A program made the position numbers and the translations under genes. A stretch of 64,000 nt of DNA from Salipiger sp. H15 (lineage in GTDB: Bacteria > Pseudomonadota > Alphaproteobacteria > Rhodobacterales > Rhodobacteraceae): assembly GCF_040409955.1 (NCBI RefSeq), contig NZ_CP123384.1:2551501-2615500 (forward strand), given 5' to 3'. This document shows, in pieces, positions 7,374 through 16,276 of the stretch (position 1 is the first letter of the stretch; each line of letters opens with the position of its first letter). A model generated the notes under the pieces. That model saw only the letters and a program-made list of their open reading frames with translations. It did no database searches and was not told the DNA's origin.

Positions 7374-7565
7374 CGGCGGGTCCTCAAGGTTGCTGCGCCT
7401 CTTTACGTCACCGCGCCCGGCGAGGGAAGGCGGGGCGCGGCCCTTCCGGGGCACCTGCGGGCGCTCTTCGAGGAGTGACGCGCGTAGAATTCTGGTGCGC
7501 GGCGCCCGGGCAGGGCATTGACCGGGGGGAAACATTCCGCTTGACCGGGACGGGGCAGGACGACA

Positions 7566-7676
7566 TTGAATGCGGCCATGTTCAGGACCCGGACCCTCTT
7601 CGACCGACGCCGACGCCGCACCTCCCTGCGGCGGCTCTTCGGGCTGCGCGTCGATTTGCGTCCCCTGCAGCGGTAG
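7566..7676 (+). CDS. Candidate arginine-rich leader peptide of argC
   Basis: A 36-codon frame starts at TTG 7566, with AGGA five nt upstream; an internal ATG at 7578 gives 32 codons. Twelve of the last 32 codons are Arg, including five in a row (residues about 14-18). It ends 60 nt before a terminator hairpin, which lies just upstream of argC, an arginine biosynthesis gene. This layout is that of a transcription attenuator, in which ribosome stalling at Arg codons would prevent termination. Against this, random high-GC sequence is often Arg-rich, and no such leader is known to me for this gene. Confidence 0.4.
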   Translation: MNAAMFRTRTLFDRRRRRTSLRRLFGLRVDLRPLQR

Positions 7677-7736
7677 CCGGCCCAGCCCGGAGACCCGCCG
7701 CCGGAGCCCCTCCGACCCGCGTTCCTGAACCCCCGC

Positions 7737-7756
7737 AGCCCCCGGCTCCGGGGGCT
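7737..7756 (+). terminator. Terminator/attenuator hairpin before argC
   Basis: AGCCCCCG (7737-7744) pairs with CGGGGGCT (7749-7756) around a four-base loop, then TTTCCCTTTT. It sits 32 bp before the argC start, an odd place for a terminator unless it ends a leader transcript. GGAGCCCC at 7703-7710 could pair with GGGGCTTT at 7751-7758 and so compete with the terminator, as an antiterminator would. Confidence 0.6.
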
Positions 7757-7788
7757 TTCCCTTTTCCGCAAACAGGAAGGATACCCCC

Positions 7789-8766
7789 ATGAGCATTCGC
7801 GTCGGCATTGTCGGCATCAGCGGTTTCGGCGGCGGCGAGGCGCTGCGCCTGATCGCCGGCCACCCCGCGTTCGAGCTGGTCTACGCGGCCGGAGAAGGCA
7901 GCGCCGGAAGCCGCCTCGTCGACCGCTTCCCCGGCGTGCCGCAGAAGCTGGCCGGGCTGGTGATCGAGAAGTGGGACCCCGAGGCCCTGCCGAAGCTCGA
8001 CCTGCTCTTCGCCTCGCTGCCGACCGGCGCCTCGGCGGAGGCGCTGGCGCGCGTCCCCGCGGAGGTGAAGATCGTCGACATCGGCGGCGACCACCGCTAC
8101 GCGGACGGCTGGGCCTACGGGCTTGCCGACGTCTGGCCCGAGGAGATCCGGGCGCGCAGCCGGATCGCCAACCCCGGCTGCTTCCCGGCGGCGACGCTGA
8201 CCACCCTCGCGCCGCTGCTGGCCGCGGGGCTCATTGACCCCGGCAATATCGTGATCGACGCCAAGACCGGCATCTCGGGCGCGGGACGGGGCGGCGGCGA
8301 CAGCAGGTTCGGCTATGCCGAGAGCAACGAGAACCTCCAGCCCTACGGGCTTCTGAGCCACGTCCACATGCCCGAGATGGCGCGCACCATCGAGCGGCTG
8401 AGCGGCGGCAGCGCCGCCGGGCTGGTGTTCACCCCGCACCTCGTGCCGATGACCCGCGGCGTGCTCGTCACCATCTACTGCCGCGGCAGCGCCTCCACCG
8501 GGGCCTGCCTCGCCGCGGCGCGGAACTTCTACGCGGACCGGCCCTTCGTGCGGGTGACCGACCGGCCGCCGCAGACCAAGTGGGCGACCGGCTCCAATCT
8601 TGCCTTCGTGAGCTACGCGGCCGACCCGGAGCGCAACCTCGTGATCGCCATGGGTACGGTCGACAACCTCGGCAAGGGCGCGGCGGGCCACGCCGTGCAG
8701 AACGCCAACCTGATCTGCGGCCTGCCGGAAACCGCGGGGCTGGAGGGGCTGCCGGTCTGGCCCTGA
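7789..8766 (+). CDS. argC: N-acetyl-gamma-glutamyl-phosphate reductase ArgC
   Basis: ArgC performs the third step of arginine synthesis, NADPH-dependent reduction of N-acetylglutamyl phosphate to the semialdehyde. The N-terminal Rossmann fold has [12 protein letters not shown] (residues 6-17); the nucleophilic Cys131 lies in NPGCFPAA; HxPE-like and C-terminal [17 protein letters not shown] segments are as in the family. Length (325 aa) is normal. An AGGAAGG ribosome site precedes the ATG. The gene stands alone here, with no other arg gene next to it, and is preceded by the candidate attenuator. Confidence 0.97.
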   Translation: MSIRVGIVGISGFGGGEALRLIAGHPAFELVYAAGEGSAGSRLVDRFPGVPQKLAGLVIEKWDPEALPKLDLLFASLPTGASAEALARVPAEVKIVDIGGDHRYADGWAYGLADVWPEEIRARSRIANPGCFPAATLTTLAPLLAAGLIDPGNIVIDAKTGISGAGRGGGDSRFGYAESNENLQPYGLLSHVHMPEMARTIERLSGGSAAGLVFTPHLVPMTRGVLVTIYCRGSASTGACLAAARNFYADRPFVRVTDRPPQTKWATGSNLAFVSYAADPERNLVIAMGTVDNLGKGAAGHAVQNANLICGLPETAGLEGLPVWP

Positions 8767-8786
8767 GCCCCGGCCGCGGCAGACGT

Positions 8787-8817
8787 CCGGCGGTGCCCGT
8801 CCGAGGGGCACCGCCGG
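8787..8817. terminator. Bidirectional hairpin between argC and the multicopper oxidase gene
   Basis: CCGGCGGTGCCC (8787-8798) is perfectly complementary to 8806-8817, giving a 12-bp stem with a 7-nt loop between two convergent stop codons. There is no T-run, but position and stem strength suggest it marks the 3' end of both transcripts. Confidence 0.5.
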
Positions 8818-8825
8818 CACGAGGC

Positions 8826-10304
8826 TCAGGCGAGGGCCTTCACCTGCAGCTCGGTCATCATGCCCGTGGCGAGATGGCCCATGTGGTGGCAGTGCATCAT
8901 CCAGGGCGCGGCCTCGCCCGCGTCGAAGGCGATGGTCACCGAGCCCATCGCCGGCACCAGCACCGTGTCGCGTAGCGCCCCCGCGAGGCGCTGGTTCCCG
9001 ACGGCGACAACCTGGAACACGTGGCCGTGCAGGTGCATCGGGTGGGCCATCATCGACATGTTGTGGAACATCATCTCGACCCGCGCGCCCCGCGTGACCG
9101 GGATCGGCGTGCGGTCCTCCCAGGTCGCGCCGTTGATCGTCCAGACATAGGGGCTCATGGCGCCGCCCAGCATCACCATGTGCTGCGCGTCCGCCTGCCG
9201 GGCGGCGAGCGGCGAGACGGCGCACAACGCCAGTTCCTGCCGCAGGTCGCCGGCAACAGGGGGCGTTTCGGCCTCGGCGCGGGTGGCAAGGCGCGGGATG
9301 GTGCTGCCGCGGGGCGCAAGGATCAGGCCGGTCTGCTCGCGTGCGCCCTCGCGCAGCGCGAGGATCGGCCGGGCAAGCCGGTCCCCGGGCAGGTCGAGGT
9401 CGATCTCCATGCGCTGGCCCTGCGCGATCGGGAAGCGGCTCGCGGCCAGCGGCTGCACCGGGTCACCGTCCACCGCGACGAGCGCGGCGGCCAGACCGCC
9501 GGTGTCGATCCAGTAGGCGGTCATCGACGAGCCGTTGATGACGCGCAGCCGGACCTTGCCGTTCGGCTCGACCGCCACGACCTCGGGATCATCGAGCGTG
9601 CGGTCATTGGCGAGATAGGCGTCGAACTCGAAATCGTTGAGGTCCATCGCCATGCCACCCATGCCGCCCATCCCCGGCATCTGCGCCGCGTGGTCCATGC
9701 CGGGCATGGCGCCCGTCTGCGCCGGTGCATGGTGCATCGCGCCATGGTCCATCGCCGCCGCGTGGCCGGTGCCGCCGGTGACCTCCGCCAGCACCTCCTC
9801 GGGCGTCCGGAAGCTGAAGTCGTGCAGGAACATCACCACTTCCTGCCGGTCGGCCGCGACATCCTCGGCGCTGCGCACGATCAGCGGCGCGGCGAGCAGC
9901 GCGATCTCCTGCTGCGGGATGTGGCTGTGCATCCAGAAGGTGCCCGGGCGCGGCGCGAAGTCGAAGGCGCGGCGATCGCCGGGCTTCAGCATCGGGTTGG
10001 TGTTGGGCACGCCGTCCTGTGCGTTGGGCGGGATCTGCCCGTGCCAGTGGACGATCGTCTCGGTCTCGAGCGCGTTCGTCAGATCGACGGCGAAGCGCTG
10101 GCCCGGCTCGAGGACCAGCCCCTGGCCTCCGCTGCCGTTGGTCAGCCCGAGGACGGTGGCGGCGCGGCCGTTCACCTCGAGGGTGCGGGTGGTCGCGGTG
10201 AGCGAAAGCCGCTCCGTCGCCGCCCGCGCCCTTGCGGGCAGCAGGAGGGATGCGGACAGGGCGGCGGAAGCGGCGAGGAAGCCGCGGCGGGAAAGTCGGG
10301 TCAT
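8826..10304 (-). CDS. Periplasmic multicopper oxidase (CueO/CopA-like)
   Basis: This 492-aa protein starts with a Tat signal (LSRRGFLAASAALSASLLLPARARA). The copper ligand motifs are complete: HWHGQ and FWMHSHIP for the type 2/3 centre, and HPMHLHGHVF plus MHCHHMGHLATGM for the type 1 and trinuclear sites. A Met/His-rich insert (AMDHGAMHHAP through MPGMGGMGGMAMD) resembles the methionine-rich Cu(I)-binding helix of CueO. It probably oxidises toxic Cu(I) in the periplasm. It is last in a leftward set with the copper ATPase, so CueR-type control is likely. ATG 10304 has GGAG 6-9 nt upstream. Confidence 0.93.
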   Translation of the reverse strand: MTRLSRRGFLAASAALSASLLLPARARAATERLSLTATTRTLEVNGRAATVLGLTNGSGGQGLVLEPGQRFAVDLTNALETETIVHWHGQIPPNAQDGVPNTNPMLKPGDRRAFDFAPRPGTFWMHSHIPQQEIALLAAPLIVRSAEDVAADRQEVVMFLHDFSFRTPEEVLAEVTGGTGHAAAMDHGAMHHAPAQTGAMPGMDHAAQMPGMGGMGGMAMDLNDFEFDAYLANDRTLDDPEVVAVEPNGKVRLRVINGSSMTAYWIDTGGLAAALVAVDGDPVQPLAASRFPIAQGQRMEIDLDLPGDRLARPILALREGAREQTGLILAPRGSTIPRLATRAEAETPPVAGDLRQELALCAVSPLAARQADAQHMVMLGGAMSPYVWTINGATWEDRTPIPVTRGARVEMMFHNMSMMAHPMHLHGHVFQVVAVGNQRLAGALRDTVLVPAMGSVTIAFDAGEAAPWMMHCHHMGHLATGMMTELQVKALA

Positions 10305-10356
10305 GGTGATCTCCGGGAAAAAGGGTTTCGCGTGGCGGGACCGGGTCCCGCGGAGA

Positions 10357-10698
10357 TCAGCCGCGCGGCGGCGGCGAGGTCGGGGCGTATTCCCGGGACG
10401 AGAGGGAGACGTCGGCGAGCGAGGTCTCGATGCGCGACATTCGCGCCATGACCTCGGCTCCGGGCAGGCCGGGGCGCGGCGCGTCCACCGGCAGGCAATG
10501 CACCGCGCAGATCTGCTCGTGCAGACTCTGGTGTCCCGTCTGGTCCTGCGCGGAGGAAGCGTGGCTGCCGTGATCCATGGCCATCTGCGCGCCCGCGGCG
10601 GCATGGCCCGCAGGCATGGCATGCACCGGCGCAAGCGGAAGCACCGTCCAGACCCCGAGCAGGGTCAGCAGTAGCAGGCGGAGCGCGAGCCGGGTCAT
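10357..10698 (-). CDS. Small His/Met-rich exported protein of the copper locus
   Basis: It has 113 aa: an N-terminal hydrophobic signal (ALRLLLLTLLGVWTVLPLAPVHA), then a segment with many His and Met residues (MPAGHAAAGAQMAMDHGSHASS) and a cysteine pair in HEQICAVHCLP, all suited to copper binding. No family is assigned with confidence; small DUF2946-like proteins of copper loci look similar. It lies between the copper ATPase and the multicopper oxidase in one orientation and is probably a periplasmic copper-binding helper. Confidence 0.75.
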   Translation of the reverse strand: MTRLALRLLLLTLLGVWTVLPLAPVHAMPAGHAAAGAQMAMDHGSHASSAQDQTGHQSLHEQICAVHCLPVDAPRPGLPGAEVMARMSRIETSLADVSLSSREYAPTSPPPRG

Positions 10699-10774
10699 GG
10701 CGCGAGGCTACGCCCATGGCGCGGCGGCGTCAGATCACGTTCGCGGCATGGCTGCGCCTGCGCGACCGGCCACC

Positions 10775-13237
10775 TCACAGCTTCGCCCCGCGCAGCCGCA
10801 GCGCGTTGCCGATCACCGAGACCGACGAGAGGCTCATCGCCGCCGCCGCCACGATCGGCGAGAGCAGGATGCCGAAGAACGGGTAGAGGATGCCCGCCGC
10901 CAGCGGCACCCCCGCCGCGTTGTAGACGAAGGCAAAGAAGAGGTTCTGGCGGATGTTGCGCATCGTCGCCTCGGCGAGGTGCCGCGCCCGGACGATGCCG
11001 CCGAGATCGCCCTTCACCAGCGTGATGCCCGCGCTCTCCACGGCGACATCCGCGCCGGTGCCCATGGCGATGCCGACGTCGGCGGCGGCCAGCGCCGGGG
11101 CGTCGTTCACCCCGTCGCCCGCCATGGCGACCGAGCGTCCCTCGGTGCGCAGGCGCTCGATCAGCGCGTGCTTGTCCTCGGGGCTGACCTCGGCATGGAC
11201 CTCGTCGATGCCGAGACTGCGCGCCACGGCCTCGGCGGTCGCGCGCGCGTCGCCGGTGGCCATGACGATGCGCAGCCCGGCCTCGTGCAGGGCGCGGATC
11301 GCGTCGGGCGTGCTCTCCTTCACCCGGTCGGCGACCGCGACGATCCCGGCGGCGCGGCCGCCCAGGGCGACGAACATCGCCGTCTTGCCCTCGGCCTGAA
11401 GCTCCCGGGCGCGGCCTGCGAGCGCGCCGAGGTCCACGCCTTCGTCCGCCATCAGCGCCGCGTTGCCGGGCAGCGCGCGCGCGCCGCCGACCCGTCCGGT
11501 GACGCCCTTGCCGGTGACCGCCTCGAAATCGCCGGCCTCGCGCTCCGGCGCCCCGGCGTCGCGCGCGCCTGCGGTGATCGCCTCGGCCAGCGGGTGCTCG
11601 GAGCCGCGTTCCAGCGCGGCGGCGAGGGCGAGCAGGTCCGTCTTCTCCATGCCCTCCGCCGCTTCGGCGTCGGTCAGCGTCGGCCGGCCCTCGGTCAGCG
11701 TGCCGGTCTTGTCGACCACCAGCACGTCAACTTTGGAGAACCGCTCCAGCGCCTCGGCGTCGCGGATGAGCACGCCCGCCTGCGCGCCGCGGCCGGTTGC
11801 CACCATGATCGACATGGGCGTCGCAAGGCCGAGCGCGCAGGGGCAGGCGATGATCAGGACCGAGACCGCGGCGACGAAGGCATAGGAGAGCGCCGGGGAG
11901 GGGCCGAAGAGCGACCACGCAAGAAAGGCCAGCACCGCCACCGCCACCACGGCGGGCACGAACCACGCCGCGACCCGGTCCGCCAGCGCCTGGATCGGCG
12001 CGCGCGAGCGCTGCGCCTTCGAGACCAGCCCGACGATGCGCGAGAGCGTGGTCTCGGCGCCGACGCTCTCGGCCCGCATGATGAAGCTGCCGGTCTTGTT
12101 GAGCGTGCCGCCGGTGACCGCCTCGCCTTCGGTCTTCTCCACCGGCAGGGGCTCGCCGGTGATCATGCTCTCGTCCACCGACGAGCGCCCCTCGGTCACC
12201 ACGCCATCCACCGGCACGCTCTCGCCGGGGCGCACGCGCAGGACATCGCCCGCGGTGACCTCGTCCAGCGGCACGTCCTCCTCGGCGCCGTCGCGCAGCC
12301 GCCGGGCGGTCTTGGGCGCGAGGTCGAGGAGCGCGCGGATCGCGTCGCCGGTGCGCTCGCGCGCGGCGAGTTCCATGACCTGCCCCACGAGCACCAGCAC
12401 GAGGATCACCGCCGCCGCCTCGAAATAGACCGGGGTCATGCCCATGCCGTCGCGCATGGCCGCCGGGAAGAGCCCCGGCGCCAGCAGCGAGACCACCGAG
12501 AAGAGGTAGGCCGCCCCGGTGCCGAGCGCGATCAGCGTCCACATGTTGGGCGCGCGGGTCACGATCGAGGCCCAGCCCCGCCGGAAGAACGGCCAGCAGA
12601 GGATCACCACGGGCGTTGCCAGCGCGAACTGCACCCAGCCAAAGAGCCGGTGACCGATCCAGTCGGCGAAGGGAATGCCGACATGCGCGCCCATCTCGAG
12701 CAGGAACACCAGCGCCGCGAGCGGGGCGGTGATCTTCAGCCGCCGCTTCATGTCGAGGTACTCGGGGTTCGGACCGCTCTCCGCCGAGGGCATCACCGGC
12801 TCGAGCGCCATGCCGCAGATCGGGCAGTCGCCGGGCGCGTCGCGGACAATCTCGGGGTGCATCGGGCAGGTGTATTGCGTTCCCCCGGGCATCGTCCCGG
12901 TCGCGGGCGCGGGACGCTCGGCGGCATGGGCCGCGGGATCGGCCTCGAACCTCGACTGGCAGGACTGCGAGCAGAAGAAGACGGGCGCGCCCTCGTGCCG
13001 GAGCATGTGCGCGGCGGTGGCGCGGTCCACCGCCATGCCGCAGACCGGGTCGGTCGCGGTCAGATAGGCCGCGGGATCGGCGCGGAACCTCTCGCGGCAG
13101 CGCTCCGAGCAGAAATGGTAGCGATGCCCCTCATGCTCGAGGCCCGGCTTGTCCGACGCCGGATCCACGATCATCCCGCAGACCGGGTCGCGGGTGATCG
13201 CGGGGGTCGCGCGCTGCGCGTCGTGATGATGGGCCAT
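10775..13237 (-). CDS. copA: Copper-exporting P1B-type ATPase with tandem YHS domains
   Basis: This 820-aa heavy-metal ATPase has [13 protein letters not shown] (the CPC transport motif), DKTGTLT (phosphorylated Asp), SEHPLAEAI (HP motif) and [10 protein letters not shown]. The N-terminus departs from standard CopA: a His cluster (MAHHHDAQ), two YHS metal domains (DPVCGM at 17-22 and 63-68, each with FCSxxC), then a heavy-metal binding domain (CPMHPEI...CPICGM, about 124-143), and no HMA domain. An HMA protein is encoded separately nearby. It pumps Cu(I) from the cytoplasm. A CueR-type promoter lies upstream. Silver or other soft metals are possible alternative substrates. Confidence 0.95.
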   Translation of the reverse strand: MAHHHDAQRATPAITRDPVCGMIVDPASDKPGLEHEGHRYHFCSERCRERFRADPAAYLTATDPVCGMAVDRATAAHMLRHEGAPVFFCSQSCQSRFEADPAAHAAERPAPATGTMPGGTQYTCPMHPEIVRDAPGDCPICGMALEPVMPSAESGPNPEYLDMKRRLKITAPLAALVFLLEMGAHVGIPFADWIGHRLFGWVQFALATPVVILCWPFFRRGWASIVTRAPNMWTLIALGTGAAYLFSVVSLLAPGLFPAAMRDGMGMTPVYFEAAAVILVLVLVGQVMELAARERTGDAIRALLDLAPKTARRLRDGAEEDVPLDEVTAGDVLRVRPGESVPVDGVVTEGRSSVDESMITGEPLPVEKTEGEAVTGGTLNKTGSFIMRAESVGAETTLSRIVGLVSKAQRSRAPIQALADRVAAWFVPAVVAVAVLAFLAWSLFGPSPALSYAFVAAVSVLIIACPCALGLATPMSIMVATGRGAQAGVLIRDAEALERFSKVDVLVVDKTGTLTEGRPTLTDAEAAEGMEKTDLLALAAALERGSEHPLAEAITAGARDAGAPEREAGDFEAVTGKGVTGRVGGARALPGNAALMADEGVDLGALAGRARELQAEGKTAMFVALGGRAAGIVAVADRVKESTPDAIRALHEAGLRIVMATGDARATAEAVARSLGIDEVHAEVSPEDKHALIERLRTEGRSVAMAGDGVNDAPALAAADVGIAMGTGADVAVESAGITLVKGDLGGIVRARHLAEATMRNIRQNLFFAFVYNAAGVPLAAGILYPFFGILLSPIVAAAAMSLSSVSVIGNALRLRGAKL

Positions 13238-13273
13238 GGGACGCTCCTCGTCTGGATGGTCGCTGTCCCCCGA

Positions 13274-13304
13274 TGATTGGGGCTTCCAGCGGGGGGAAGG
13301 TCAA
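13274..13304 (-). promoter_or_regulatory. CueR-type promoter/operator of the copper ATPase gene
   Basis: Leftward, TTGACC (13304-13299) and CAATCA (13279-13274) are separated by 19 bp, the long spacer typical of MerR-family promoters. Within it ACCTTCC and GGAAGC form the dyad (13282-13301) known for CueR. Initiation would be about 30 nt upstream of the ATPase start. No cueR gene lies in this window. Confidence 0.8.
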
Positions 13305-13450
13305 GCCCTGCGATCAGGGCTCGGGCCTTGCGGGTGCCCCGCCTCACGCGGGCGGGAGCGGACGTGTCCGCGCGTTTGCGCTGCGTCAATGCCGCGAAGG
13401 GCAGGCGGCGCGACACTCGGGCGATCAGGACTCAGCCGAGGGAGGCTGCC

Positions 13451-13753
13451 GTGAAACCACTTCTGCCCGCATTGATGCTTCTTGCCACGCCCGCCATGGC
13501 GGATGTCGACGGTTACGGCCACATGATGGACTGGGGCTACGGCCACGGCGTGGCGATGATCTTCGGCCCGATCCTGTGGCTGATCGTGCTCGGGCTGGTG
13601 ATCGTCGGGGTGATCTGGTTCTTCCGCCTGAACGGGCAGGTCGGCGCACCGAAGGGCCGCGAGGCGGCGCTGGCCGAGCTCGACATGCGCCTTGCCCGCG
13701 GCGAGATCGAGCCCGAGGAATACTCCGCCCGCAAGAAGCTGCTGGCCGGCTGA
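13451..13753 (+). CDS. SHOCT-domain small membrane protein
   Basis: It starts at GTG 13451 behind a GGAGG site. After a signal-like first helix (residues 1-17) comes one strong transmembrane helix (AMIFGPILWLIVLGLVIVGVIWFF), then a C-terminal SHOCT motif (LDMRLARGEIEPEEYSARKKLL). SHOCT proteins are common next to metal and stress genes, but their role is unclear. A short His/Met-containing loop (DGYGHMMDWGYGHG) faces the periplasm and could sense copper. It is divergent from the copper ATPase and convergent with the HMA chaperone. 100 aa. Confidence 0.85.
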   Translation: MKPLLPALMLLATPAMADVDGYGHMMDWGYGHGVAMIFGPILWLIVLGLVIVGVIWFFRLNGQVGAPKGREAALAELDMRLARGEIEPEEYSARKKLLAG

Positions 13754-13769
13754 CAGGGCCCGCAAGGCC

Positions 13770-13967
13770 TCAGGCCGGCACCGCTGCATAGCCCGCCGCG
13801 CGCAGCGCCTGCAGGATGGCGGGTTCGTTGCGCGCGCCGGTGATCGAGACGGTCTTCGACGGCAGGTCGCAGGCGACCCGGGCCGCGGGCTCGGCCTCTC
13901 CGACGGTCTTTTCGATCGTGGCGACGCAATGGCCGCAGCTCATGTCCTCGACCTTGTAGGTGCCCAT
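13770..13967 (-). CDS. copZ: CopZ-like HMA-domain copper chaperone
   Basis: This 65-aa single HMA domain carries the metal site MSCGHC (residues 9-14) and the usual beta-alpha-beta-beta-alpha-beta pattern. It binds Cu(I) through the two cysteines and would hand it to the ATPase, which lacks an HMA domain of its own. Its own CueR-type promoter lies 31-61 bp upstream, so both halves of the pathway respond to the same signal. The symbol is by analogy. Confidence 0.9.
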   Translation of the reverse strand: MGTYKVEDMSCGHCVATIEKTVGEAEPAARVACDLPSKTVSITGARNEPAILQALRAAGYAAVPA

Positions 13968-13997
13968 GGGAACGTCCTTTCCTGATCCGTGACCGCA

Positions 13998-14028
13998 GAG
14001 GTAGGAGCTTCCCGCGCTGGAAGGTCAA
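13998..14028 (-). promoter_or_regulatory. CueR-type promoter/operator of the HMA chaperone gene
   Basis: TTGACC (14028-14023), a 19-bp spacer, then TACCTC (14003-13998). The spacer holds the dyad ACCTTCC / GGAAGC (14007-14025), the same half-sites and geometry as the operator upstream of the copper ATPase. Confidence 0.8.
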
Positions 14029-14139
14029 GGGCAGGTCGCGGGAGTTTTTTCCGGACAACCCTTGCGGGATTATGCGTCAGGCCGTCGCAACCCAAGCGGG
14101 CCGGGACGAATGTTTTGCCGTCTCAGGCGCATAGGCGTA

Positions 14140-14153
14140 TAGTCATGTGACTA
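14140..14153. promoter_or_regulatory. Palindromic operator candidate upstream of the 14218 gene
   Basis: TAGTCA, two bases (TG), then TGACTA form a perfect inverted repeat 65 bp before the start codon. Its regulator is unknown. Confidence 0.35.
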
Positions 14154-14217
14154 CCGCCGTCGTGCGGTGTCAGGCCCGGGCGGCGATAGCGTGAACCTGA
14201 AAGAGGAGGACGCTACC

Positions 14218-14757
14218 ATGACATGCCCGAAAATCTGTGCGACCGCGGGAACCCTGATCCTGCTTGCGTCGTCGGCGCTGGGTCAGACCACCGAAGTCAC
14301 CGTGGACAGCTTGATGGACCGGCTCGACGGCGTTGCGCCGCCGGCGGTGCTCGCCAATTCCACGTTGCTGACCCCCGACGAAAGCGGCGAGATGCAGGTC
14401 CTTCGCGAAGGCTCCAACGGCTGGACCTGCATGTTCCCCGGCACCAACCCGATGTGCGCGGACGAGGCCTCGATGGGCTTCCTGCAGGCCTTCATGAAGA
14501 AGGAGGATCCGCCGGAGACGCTGGGCTTCGTCTACATGCTGCTGGGGGACAAGGGCGCCAGCAACACCGACCCCTATGCCGAGGGCGAGACCGCCGACAA
14601 CCAGTGGGTGGTCACCGGACCGCATGTGATGATCCTCGGCGCTGGGGCGAAGCCGCTGCTCGACACCTACCCGACGATGGTGCCCGAGGGCGCCGACCAG
14701 CCGTGGGTCATGTGGCCGGGAACGCCCTACGCCCACCTGATGGTGCCGGTGCAGTAA
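14218..14757 (+). CDS. Exported protein of unknown function (179 aa)
   Basis: ATG 14218 follows a strong GAGGAGG site. The first 23 residues (ICATAGTLILLASSALGQ) form a Sec signal. The mature part has a Cys pair (WTCMFPGTNPMC), no membrane segment, and a Trp/Pro-rich end (QPWVMWPGTPYAHLMVPV). The protein looks like a single secreted domain. I do not recognise the family. Nearby genes concern copper and cytochrome c assembly, but that gives no firm link. Confidence 0.8.
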   Translation: MTCPKICATAGTLILLASSALGQTTEVTVDSLMDRLDGVAPPAVLANSTLLTPDESGEMQVLREGSNGWTCMFPGTNPMCADEASMGFLQAFMKKEDPPETLGFVYMLLGDKGASNTDPYAEGETADNQWVVTGPHVMILGAGAKPLLDTYPTMVPEGADQPWVMWPGTPYAHLMVPVQ

Positions 14758-14826
14758 ATCGCGCGGCCTCGCGGGCCGCGGTCCCAGCGTCCCGGGATGG
14801 GGACGCCTGAAGGCAGCGACCGGCGC

Positions 14827-16065
14827 TCAGTCGGTCGCGAGACCCGCACGGCCGGCGCCGTCGCGCACGATGGCGAGTGCCTCGGGCTGGGTGGCGAAGA
14901 CCTGCTGCGCCTCGGTCCAGATCGCCGCGGCGCGGTCGGTCTGGCCAAGCACGCCGAGTGCGGTCAGCAGGCGCGCCCATTCCTCGGGGCTGCCGCCCTG
15001 GCTGGCGAGCCGATCGGAGAGGTTCTCGACCATGCCCTCGATCATCGCCTGGCGGTCCTCGTCGGACATGCCGGCGGCGGCCTGCATGTCGCCGGCGCTG
15101 GGGCCGGGCAGGGCGCCTGCGCCCGCGGTCTCGGGCAACTGGTAGTCGTTGATCCCGGCGCGCAGCGCGAGCTCGGGGATCTGCTCGGAGATGGCGGGGA
15201 CCCAGGGCGCGTCGGCGGGGCTGTCGCGCAGCAGCATGTCCCAGATGCGGAAGGCGCTGTCGGGGCGGCCGGTCTGGGCCATCATCAGCCCGCCGTAATA
15301 GCGCGCGACGCCGTTGTGCGGATCGCGCTTCATCACCTCGTCGAGCGCCGCCTCGGCCTCGGGCGAGACGTAGCCGCCCGCGGCCAGCACCATCATGTCG
15401 GCAAGGTCGGCGTAATCCGAGGCGGCGGCCTCGGCGCCGCGCAACTCGATCACCCGGCGCTGCGCCGCGTAGGCCGCGGCATAGTTGCCGAGCGCCGCCT
15501 CGGAGCGGGCGAGCAGGGCCTGGCCCTGCAGGTCGTCCGGGCGCGCCTTCACCGCCTCGCGCAGGCGCACGACCAGCTGGGCGTATTCCTCGGGGGCATC
15601 GGCGGCGGGGGCGGAGGGCACGGCGGCCTCGGCCTCGGCCTGGCTCGGACGGCCCTCGCGCAGCGCCTCGGCGGCCGCGATGCGGCTGCGCAGTCCAAGA
15701 TCGCCATAGCCCGGCGCGCCGAGCCGCGTGTAGAGCGCGTAGCTGCCGCCGAGCAGGGCGAGCAGCACCAGCGCCGCGATGACCCGGCGCGGACCGGCGC
15801 CGATGGTCCCGGCGGCACCCTGATGCGCGCGGGCATCGGCGGCAAGGATGCGGCGCGAGACCTCGGTGCGCAGCCGCTCCGCCTCGGCCTCGCCGATGGT
15901 GCCGCGGGCGCGGTCGCGGTCGATCTCGGAGAGCTGGTCGCGATAGACCCGCAGGTCGAAGGCCTCGGCCCCGGCGATCTCGCTGCGGCTGCGCAGCAGG
16001 GCCAGCAGCAGCGGCGTCGATACCGCCAGCACCGCCAGCACCGTCACGATCCAGAATGTGGTCAT
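14827..16065 (-). CDS. ccmI: Cytochrome c biogenesis protein CcmI
   Basis: CcmI holds apocytochrome c for heme attachment by the Ccm system in the inner membrane. The 412-aa protein begins with a membrane helix (residues 4-24), then the CcmI-I helical segment (AEAFDLRVYRDQLSEIDRDRARGTI), a second membrane helix near residue 95 (VIAALVLLALLGGSYALY), and a periplasmic TPR-like region. The TPR part has repeats around YADLADMMVLAAGGYVSPEAEAAL and a Pro/Ala-rich linker. It is divergent from soxB; other ccm genes are not in the window. ATG 16065 has GGGAGAG upstream. Confidence 0.9.
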   Translation of the reverse strand: MTTFWIVTVLAVLAVSTPLLLALLRSRSEIAGAEAFDLRVYRDQLSEIDRDRARGTIGEAEAERLRTEVSRRILAADARAHQGAAGTIGAGPRRVIAALVLLALLGGSYALYTRLGAPGYGDLGLRSRIAAAEALREGRPSQAEAEAAVPSAPAADAPEEYAQLVVRLREAVKARPDDLQGQALLARSEAALGNYAAAYAAQRRVIELRGAEAAASDYADLADMMVLAAGGYVSPEAEAALDEVMKRDPHNGVARYYGGLMMAQTGRPDSAFRIWDMLLRDSPADAPWVPAISEQIPELALRAGINDYQLPETAGAGALPGPSAGDMQAAAGMSDEDRQAMIEGMVENLSDRLASQGGSPEEWARLLTALGVLGQTDRAAAIWTEAQQVFATQPEALAIVRDGAGRAGLATD

Positions 16066-16231
16066 CAGATCTCTCCCGTTCTTCGAAGTGTGTAGCCGGG
16101 AGGCGCGCGGGAAAAAAGGGTGAAGCGGCGCGGCATTTGGACCACTCGCAGCGGCGTGATCCGCGCCGGGTTTCTGCCGATCCGGCAAATCCGCGCCACC
16201 GGGGTGGTTGCAGCCGCCCGCGGGCCGTGCA

Positions 16232-16245
16232 GGTATCAAGATACC
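16232..16245. promoter_or_regulatory. Palindrome upstream of soxB
   Basis: GGTATCAAGATACC is a perfect inverted repeat (6-bp arms, AA centre) 31 bp before the soxB start and 167 bp from the divergent ccmI start. Position fits an operator for the sarcosine oxidase genes. The regulator is unknown. Confidence 0.5.
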
Positions 16246-16276
16246 CAAGGGGACAACAGCGGCGGATTCGACCACC

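Noticed and set aside
6900..7817. Extended 305-codon version of ruvX
   Set aside because: The first 148 codons cross the argC leader and terminator and have no similarity to the family; the ATG at 7373 gives normal length.
10577..13276. Long plus-strand open frame opposite the copper ATPase gene
   Set aside because: Same type of GC-driven shadow; the ATPase has all P-type motifs.
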